From: JBFWVD01 sp050246915
GTDB taxonomy: Bacteria > Actinomycetota > Acidimicrobiia > Acidimicrobiales > Ilumatobacteraceae
DNA: 39,296 bases
Reading direction: 5' to 3'
NCBI GenBank assembly: GCA_050246915.1
Contig: JBFWVD010000048.1
Location: 1-39,296, forward strand
Part shown: one piece after another, positions 34,901 to 39,296 of the stretch
Layout of the letters: every line of letters begins with the position of its first letter
Position numbering within the stretch: position 1 is the stretch's first letter
Translations under genes and position numbers: made by a program
The notes under the pieces: generated by a model
The model's input: only the letters and a program-made list of their open reading frames with translations
Databases searched by the model: none
Told to the model about the DNA's origin: nothing

Positions 34901-36561
34901 CGAACTACGTGCAACGGGCTGGCCGCGCCGGGCGACGCCTCGGTTCAGCGGCGATGATCCTGACGTTCGCTCAGCGCCGAAGTCACGATCTCCACTTCTA
35001 CGAACGACCCCAGGCCATGATCGATGGCCACGTCACTCCGCCGGTTATCGCCATCGACAACGACGCCATTGCGCGACGCCATCTCCACGCAGTCGCGTTC
35101 GCATCATTCCACCGAGCGCTCGTCGAAGGTGGCGCGAGAGAGATGAGCAAGGTCAGTGACTTTGCCGGCTCTGTTGCCGCGGAGTTCGAGCGCTGGTTGC
35201 GGTCCCGGCCGGCCGACCTCGGCTCAGCGGTCCGCCGCCTCATTCCACCCGAGCTAACTGACGCGCTCGAGCTGTCCTCATGGGGATGGGTCGACCGCCT
35301 ATACGAAGCCGACTCGAGCGGCCTTGGCGGTTGGATGACCGCAGCGTTCGAGGACCTCGACGCATCCCTCGAGGAGCTGGCGAAGCAAGAGCAATCGGCT
35401 ATCAAGAACAAGAACTACAAGATGGCCGACGCGATCACGCGGACAGCAAAGACTCTGTCGGATCAGAGGCTCATCGACTTCCTCGCGCAGCGCGGGATCC
35501 TGCCGAAGTACGGCTTCCCAGTCGATGTGGTGTCGCTTGACGTGAGCAAGGAACCGGCATCCAAGGATGTGGACCTGTCGCGAGACCTTGGCTACGCGCT
35601 GTTGGAGTTCGCGCCCGGCGCGCAGGTCGTGGCAGCAAACAGGCTGTGGACCTCAGTCGGTCTCAAGTACCGTCCCGGCAAGGACCTGCCGTCGTGGACA
35701 TCACTTCAGTGCGAATGCGGGCGAATGCGGTTGCGGCTACGTCCGCTGGGGGATGATGGCCCCGACTTCCCGGACCCATGCGAGTGCGGGAGTGCATCGA
35801 TGCGGCCGGCGCGCCGCTTCGTCATTCCGATGTTCGGGTTCGCCGGGCGCCTCGACAAGAGCGAGCCAGGCGACTCGCGCCCCCAACGACACGGTCGCAT
35901 CGAACGATGGTTTACGGACTTCGAAGGCACACCGCCCGGATTCGAGGAGATCGAGATCGGTCACACGACCGGAAGGGTTCGCACGTCGAAGCGCGGCTGG
36001 GTGCTGTTGCAGAACAGCGGATCGATGGGCGGGTTCTCGATCTGCTCGTGGTGCGGATGGGGTTCCGAGACGCCACCCAAGGCCAAGAAGAAGGGAGAAC
36101 GGCCACCGCATCCTCATGCCTATCGGATCGACACCGAATGCACCGGGCCCACTCGACGGCTGTCCCTCGGACATCGTTTCCTCACCAACGTCGTAGAGCT
36201 CGACCTTCCCCTACGCGTGTCGCAGTGGCACGCCAACGACCACGAGAGCGTGCTCGCGGCGCTCCTCAGCGCCCTTCCCGCGATCGGCATCTCTCAGTCC
36301 GATGTAGACGGGAGTCTGTCGGTTGGGCCCACCGGTCAACGGACTCTGATTCTGTTCGACGCGGTGCCCGGCGGCGCTGGTCATGCTCGTTTCATTCGAC
36401 TTCGTATTGAAGACCTCATCAGTGCGGCGATCGAGCGCGTCACCAACTGCGCGTGCGGCGAAGAGACGTCGTGCTACGGGTGCCTACGCACCTACGCGAA
36501 TCAGGCCCGGCACGGAGAACTCATCCGCGGCGCGGCCCGAGACGCGCTCAGCTTCCTATGA
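31897..36561 (+). CDS. DEAD/DEAH-box helicase with DUF1998-type zinc C-terminus (DruE/MrfA-like)
   Basis: A 1554-aa protein. The ATG at 31897 overlaps the previous stop and has GAGGAGAGAGG upstream. Helicase motifs: ATGTGSGKTE (Walker A, 111-120), LLYPMNALANDQ, VVLDEVHVYDG (DEVH at 254-257), IATSATLGGG (289-298), FELGVDLGE near 980 and VQRAGRAGRRLG near 1003-1014. Cysteine clusters lie at ~476-510 (CPHC...CRHCG) and ~897-920 (CRKC...CPTFRC), with an acidic insert (DYDEDEEAADGD) near 535. The C-terminus is DUF1998-like: FDAVPGGAGHARFI near 1485, then CACGEETSCYGCLRTYANQ near 1518. Relatives include the repair helicase MrfA and phage-defence helicases (DruE, DISARM DrmA/DrmB group, DpdJ). It likely translocates on DNA, guided by the 1210-aa partner. 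Confidence 0.94.
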   Translation: MSRLDPIATSNKIAEDYRSYLLTSFNFADPLLRSELEASLADGRTLKRGPFVQASPPYVPGRTVRDLADDDTLHPSLATELGDVLPARRPLHRHQEVAISRIQSGRNAIIATGTGSGKTECYLLPIVDRLLRERDEGTLGNPGVRALLLYPMNALANDQLKRIRDLLEPFPEITFGRYVGETGYTRSEAEVTYQQKFRRKPPANELIDRAAIQARPPHILLTNYAMLEYLLLRPRDSSIFDGPTGRHWSFVVLDEVHVYDGARGSEMAMLLRRVRDRVHQSEQDKIRCIATSATLGGGAKDSGQVADFAANLFGEKFEAEDVVLPDRLSLLQPAADEWAITESQLNALHAAWLAGRPHSELIAASGRPTATAANVPIALWALLHNEQHVRELQTELEAGTRPLEELAPVLDGCAQPEIALTKLIDLCIAARRDEQSAALLPARYHLFVRASEGAFVCWAPDHPTDQRRTFSDRHKTCPHCEAVGRSRRVFEVGACRHCGADYLVGAESGGVFENANGDDALVYLLREAASGSDADYDEDEEAADGDAGGSTRQSSHALCLGCGSLSTTGGACTCGGPKLNVTQLAGERGTRPKVCAACAKRSNGEVISRFLPGSDGPVAVLASSLYQALPPVTESEKLSADGRKLLMFADSRQDAAFFAPYLRRTYNRLAERRLLWSIVAADPEPYAMDDLVAPLLRAAQRAGHIGSVDGRSARNTARMWILAEILATDRRQSLDGVGLVELAAPLPAAFVPPTALTNLGFNDDEALDLVRVLLDSIRQAASVELPDEIDITNQHFSPRNTTTFLRCNQSEPRVLAWLPGKGSNRRVDYLRKVFDRRGIEADPVPVLLQLWEDMTVPGGPLASVLRPQTLKGKGTVFALDPARITFQRNDAQHLPYRCRKCRQVWWRSVSGTCPTFRCTGDLEQFTAEHDHHYRSMYSTMDPFPLAVEEHTGQLSNDRASTLQEQFVRGEVNALSCSTTFELGVDLGEVQAVLMRNMPRGPANYVQRAGRAGRRLGSAAMILTFAQRRSHDLHFYERPQAMIDGHVTPPVIAIDNDAIARRHLHAVAFASFHRALVEGGAREMSKVSDFAGSVAAEFERWLRSRPADLGSAVRRLIPPELTDALELSSWGWVDRLYEADSSGLGGWMTAAFEDLDASLEELAKQEQSAIKNKNYKMADAITRTAKTLSDQRLIDFLAQRGILPKYGFPVDVVSLDVSKEPASKDVDLSRDLGYALLEFAPGAQVVAANRLWTSVGLKYRPGKDLPSWTSLQCECGRMRLRLRPLGDDGPDFPDPCECGSASMRPARRFVIPMFGFAGRLDKSEPGDSRPQRHGRIERWFTDFEGTPPGFEEIEIGHTTGRVRTSKRGWVLLQNSGSMGGFSICSWCGWGSETPPKAKKKGERPPHPHAYRIDTECTGPTRRLSLGHRFLTNVVELDLPLRVSQWHANDHESVLAALLSALPAIGISQSDVDGSLSVGPTGQRTLILFDAVPGGAGHARFIRLRIEDLISAAIERVTNCACGEETSCYGCLRTYANQARHGELIRGAARDALSFL

Positions 36562-36601
36562 CCACCAAGTTCCGCTACTAGCGATCAGGAGCATCTGAAT
36601 C

Positions 36602-37213
36602 GTGACCGACCGAATCGAAAGCTTCATCGAAGAGTTCGAGCAGATGCTCGCGCTGCATCAGCAGATGCCGAACGCCGTGGCGAAGCTTGCGGACGCCGCT
36701 GACGCGGCTGGGCGCCTCGCCGACCGTATCGAGTGGCTCATTGTCAATGGTGTGGACCTTGTCTCTGTTTCGCCAAGTTCACTCCGCGGGTTGCGCGATG
36801 AGCTTGTGCTTCTTCAATCGCGTCCACGCCTCGACACCATGATCAAGAACGGCGAGGCGTTGATTCAACTCATCGACCAGCGGTTCATCGAAGGCGACGC
36901 TACAAGAATCCGCGACCTTCTCAGCCGGGCGGGTTCGGTTTCTCGTCGTGTCGTGGAGCAGCGCGGCGGACAGCCCGAATTCGAGGGGTCGGCCCAGGCC
37001 AGATGCGCCGACTGCGACTCTTTGATCGCCGGCCATCACGGACCAACGCGTACATGGGCGGCGATCACCAAAGCCGTGCGAATCCACGAGCGCGCACAGC
37101 ACGGCGACCTGTTGCCTGAGCTTCGAGACGCCCTGCCCCTGTGCAGGCATGCACTGAACTCTGGCGAGGCGATTGCTGAGTTCGGTCGCTACCAGATCGG
37201 CCAACTGCGATGA
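36602..37213 (+). CDS. Helical protein of unknown function with possible metal site
   Basis: A 203-aa protein from a GTG 40 bp after the DUF1998 helicase; CAGGAGC lies nine bases upstream. The N-terminal ~100 residues are amphipathic helices (IESFIEEFEQMLALHQQMP, NAVAKLADAADAAGRLADRI) likely to form a coiled coil or helical bundle. The C-terminal part carries CADCDSLIAGHHGPTRTW, then a helix and LPLCRHALNSG, so CxxC plus His/Cys could bind zinc. I do not recognise the family. Its position between two helicases in one operon points to an accessory or adaptor role. Confidence 0.78.
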   Translation: MTDRIESFIEEFEQMLALHQQMPNAVAKLADAADAAGRLADRIEWLIVNGVDLVSVSPSSLRGLRDELVLLQSRPRLDTMIKNGEALIQLIDQRFIEGDATRIRDLLSRAGSVSRRVVEQRGGQPEFEGSAQARCADCDSLIAGHHGPTRTWAAITKAVRIHERAQHGDLLPELRDALPLCRHALNSGEAIAEFGRYQIGQLR

Positions 37214-37274
37214 CCGACTGCGACCGAACTGCGGCTACCTGCGCCCCTCTCCAACAACTGCGAGGCATAGCGAG

Positions 37275-39296
37275 ATGAGTTTCGGAAAGGGGCAACCCAC
37301 CAAGCTCGTGGCGAAGTTCTCGTGGGCGAAAGTCGACACGGACCTCGTACGCAAGATGTTGGTCGAGTACTCGAACACCTGCGGCGTGAACGCCCCATCG
37401 ACCCTTGACGACAATCGTCTAAAGGTTTCTCCGCCGGAGACGCTAACGCGTCTTGCCGAGGTATACCTGGGATCACCGCCGAGGTCCGACGTCTTTGACT
37501 CAAGCATGACCGACCTCCTCCGTGAGGAGTGGTTGCCAAGAGCCAGCGCCAGGGTGGTCGCTGAGGTCTACCACTACGTAAACCTCGCAGACCCCGACGG
37601 TACGTACCACCGAACAAAGCAGGAGCGAGTCCACTTCCTCGCCACCCGACGCAAGACCGTGACGTTCATAAACAGGCTCAGGACCCTGTTTATCAACCAG
37701 CACAAGGACAGGACGCCTACCCGCTCCGGGACACGTCGATCGGGTGATGCGATTGCGCCGACTGCGCTCGTCGGGAGTGGAGCCAAGCCACCGAAGGCGC
37801 TTCACGGCTATCAGCTCGAAGCCCAACGGAACCTCGACGCACTCATCAGGGCTGCACAACCCTCCGACCGTCGCGGTGTCCTCGTCTTTCCAACGGGGGC
37901 AGGAAAGACCGCAACGGTGGTGTCATGGGCCCTGCAGAAAATGGTCGAGCAGCCGGAGCTGCGGATCCTGTGGGTTGCCCATCAGCAGGAACTGCTGAGC
38001 CAAGCCGTACGAGTCTTCCGCGAGTGGGCGCCCACCTGCCCGCCGGAGTTCGTGAGAACTGCCAGGGAGATCCACGCGTTTGGCAGTGCCAAGGAGACGC
38101 TTGCGTCCGCCGAGACCGATATCGCGGCAATCACGATCCACTCGCTGGCAAGCAACCTCGACCGACACAAACAACAGCGTATCACGACGTTCCTCAGTCG
38201 ACCGACGATCGTCTTCATTGACGAAGCTCATCGAGCTGCTGCTCCGACCTACCAAGACCTGCTGACTCTTCTTGGGGAATCGCCGTCCGTGCTCGGCATC
38301 GTCGGGCTCACCGCAACGCCCTGGCCATCGGCAGCCAATGCCAAGACTCTCTTCAACAGGTCGTTTCCCACGGTCGTGCATCGGGTGGAACAGGAGGAGC
38401 TCATCGCATCAGGCGTGCTGGCTCAACCAGTGCTGCATTCGATCGACACCAACTTGCTCATGCCTCTGACCGCCGAAGAGATCACGGCCACGACCAATGG
38501 CGGCGAGATCCCCCCGTCGGTACTCAAACGACTCAACGTCGAGCAACGCAATCGCTGCATCCGCAAAGTATGGGACTCCTCGCCGGAGCAATGGGGAAAG
38601 ACCCTGGTGTTCGCTACCAGCATCGAGCACGCCGAGGAACTCGGCGAGATCTTCGCCGATGTGGAGCATCGGGTACTGCACAGCCAATCGCTCGACTCGC
38701 CTCAGTCGGCGCTTGCTTGGTTTCGGACCACGAAGGGCCCCGCAGTTCTGATCTCAGTCGGGATGCTCACTGAGGGCGTCGACCTCCCACAGGCAAGGAC
38801 CGCCTTCCTTGCCCGCCCCACTGCGAGCCGAATACTGCTTCGTCAGATGATCGGTCGCGTGCTGCGGGGACCGGCAGCGAACGGCGATGCCTTTGCCAAC
38901 CTTGTGAACTTCCGCGACGTCTGGACAAACTTCGGGGAAATCCTCGATCCGTCGGACGTGATACGCCACCTCGGTCGGTCTTCCGGCGACGGGTCCGATC
39001 GGCCACCGCGTGGCAACGCGCGAGCCGAAGATGGCGGCGAGGTTCCCTCTGATGTCGAAGCTGAGATCCAGCGGCAGCTGGAAGCGTTCAGGGCCAAGAT
39101 CAACGAGGCAATCGAACGGGAACCGTCCGTGGCGTCGATCGACCCGCTCATCACGTGCGTTCGGCTCGTCGGCTACTACCAGCTCCCCGACCGCGTGATA
39201 CCGGTGTTCGACCATCAGCTGCATCCGATTGCAGAACTCCAGACAACCACACATGCGTCCAAGAAAAAACGCCAGGCGAACCAAACCAACAATCAC
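37275..39296 (+). CDS. SF2 DEAD/DEAH helicase, cut by right window edge
   Basis: 674 codons from an ATG at 37275 (MSFGKGQPTKLVAKFSWAKV) stay open to the last base, so the C-terminus is missing. About 185 residues of N-terminal sequence of unknown fold precede the helicase. The motifs are VFPTGAGKTAT (Walker A, near 202), VFIDEAHRAA (DEAH, near 316), GLTATPWPS, LVFATSIEHAEELG, SVGMLTEGVDLPQA and QMIGRVLRGP (motif VI). The type resembles the helicase half of restriction-enzyme R subunits and stand-alone DEAD/DEAH family helicases. No nuclease domain is seen in the visible part. It is 61 bp downstream of the 203-aa gene and on the same strand, so it is probably the fourth gene of the operon. Partners may follow outside the window. 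Confidence 0.9.
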   Translation, partial: MSFGKGQPTKLVAKFSWAKVDTDLVRKMLVEYSNTCGVNAPSTLDDNRLKVSPPETLTRLAEVYLGSPPRSDVFDSSMTDLLREEWLPRASARVVAEVYHYVNLADPDGTYHRTKQERVHFLATRRKTVTFINRLRTLFINQHKDRTPTRSGTRRSGDAIAPTALVGSGAKPPKALHGYQLEAQRNLDALIRAAQPSDRRGVLVFPTGAGKTATVVSWALQKMVEQPELRILWVAHQQELLSQAVRVFREWAPTCPPEFVRTAREIHAFGSAKETLASAETDIAAITIHSLASNLDRHKQQRITTFLSRPTIVFIDEAHRAAAPTYQDLLTLLGESPSVLGIVGLTATPWPSAANAKTLFNRSFPTVVHRVEQEELIASGVLAQPVLHSIDTNLLMPLTAEEITATTNGGEIPPSVLKRLNVEQRNRCIRKVWDSSPEQWGKTLVFATSIEHAEELGEIFADVEHRVLHSQSLDSPQSALAWFRTTKGPAVLISVGMLTEGVDLPQARTAFLARPTASRILLRQMIGRVLRGPAANGDAFANLVNFRDVWTNFGEILDPSDVIRHLGRSSGDGSDRPPRGNARAEDGGEVPSDVEAEIQRQLEAFRAKINEAIEREPSVASIDPLITCVRLVGYYQLPDRVIPVFDHQLHPIAELQTTTHASKKKRQANQTNNH

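Noticed and set aside
28268..36561. Naming the gene pair Druantia type III outright
   Set aside because: The helicase fits several DUF1998 families, and the 1210-aa protein shows no motif I can tie to DruH. Only the layout matches.
28268..39296. Assignment to the Dpd (7-deazapurine DNA modification) or DISARM systems
   Set aside because: No DpdA-like transglycosylase, no DNA methylase and no PLD gene lie within the operon.

Overview
The window is GC-rich actinobacterial chromosome. A DUF222/HNH (13E12-type) protein, a mycothiol-type DinB protein, a LAL-type LuxR regulator and a relic of a secreted actinobacterial repeat protein fit a free-living member of Actinomycetota. Acidimicrobiia (Ilumatobacter-like) is my best guess, but it is an inference from gene content and not from a marker gene.

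Left part (1-12.6 kb): an edge-truncated DUF222/HNH protein and a YjbR-like protein lie next to a two-gene operon on the minus strand. That operon encodes a RecQ helicase fused to a phosphoribosyltransferase domain, followed by a DprA-like protein. Next come a large LuxR/ATPase regulator, a small secreted protein, a sigma-factor-like protein with a VWA-domain protein, and small enzymes of the VOC and DinB superfamilies.

Middle (12.6-23.8 kb): this is an accessory or conflict region. It holds a class II Fic protein behind a perfect palindrome, a large SEC-C protein, an AbiE-like antitoxin/nucleotidyltransferase pair, a PLD-nuclease/SF2-helicase fusion and a VapBC module. Intergenic gaps from 4.8 to 19.5 kb carry two families of palindromic repeats (six copies of one, three of the other). 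A decayed copy of the helicase 3' end lies 10 kb upstream of the intact one.

Right part (23.8-39.3 kb): an EEP-family hydrolase, a zinc-ribbon protein, a pnuC-nadR nicotinamide riboside salvage operon, a wHTH/nuclease-like protein and a DUF898 membrane protein come first. A tightly packed plus-strand operon fills the rest: a 1210-aa protein of unknown family, a 1554-aa DEAD/DEAH helicase with a DUF1998-type C-terminus (start overlaps the previous stop), a 203-aa helical protein with a possible metal site, and a second SF2 helicase running off the window. This operon is the best candidate for an undescribed or divergent defence system. The first two genes resemble Druantia type III in layout only; the last two do not belong to that pattern.

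No rRNA or CRISPR array is visible, and I recognised no tRNA by eye. Most intergenic gaps are short. The longer ones (7490-7835, 12566-13020, 17173-17593, 22918-23132) contain repeats, relics and operators rather than missed full-length genes.
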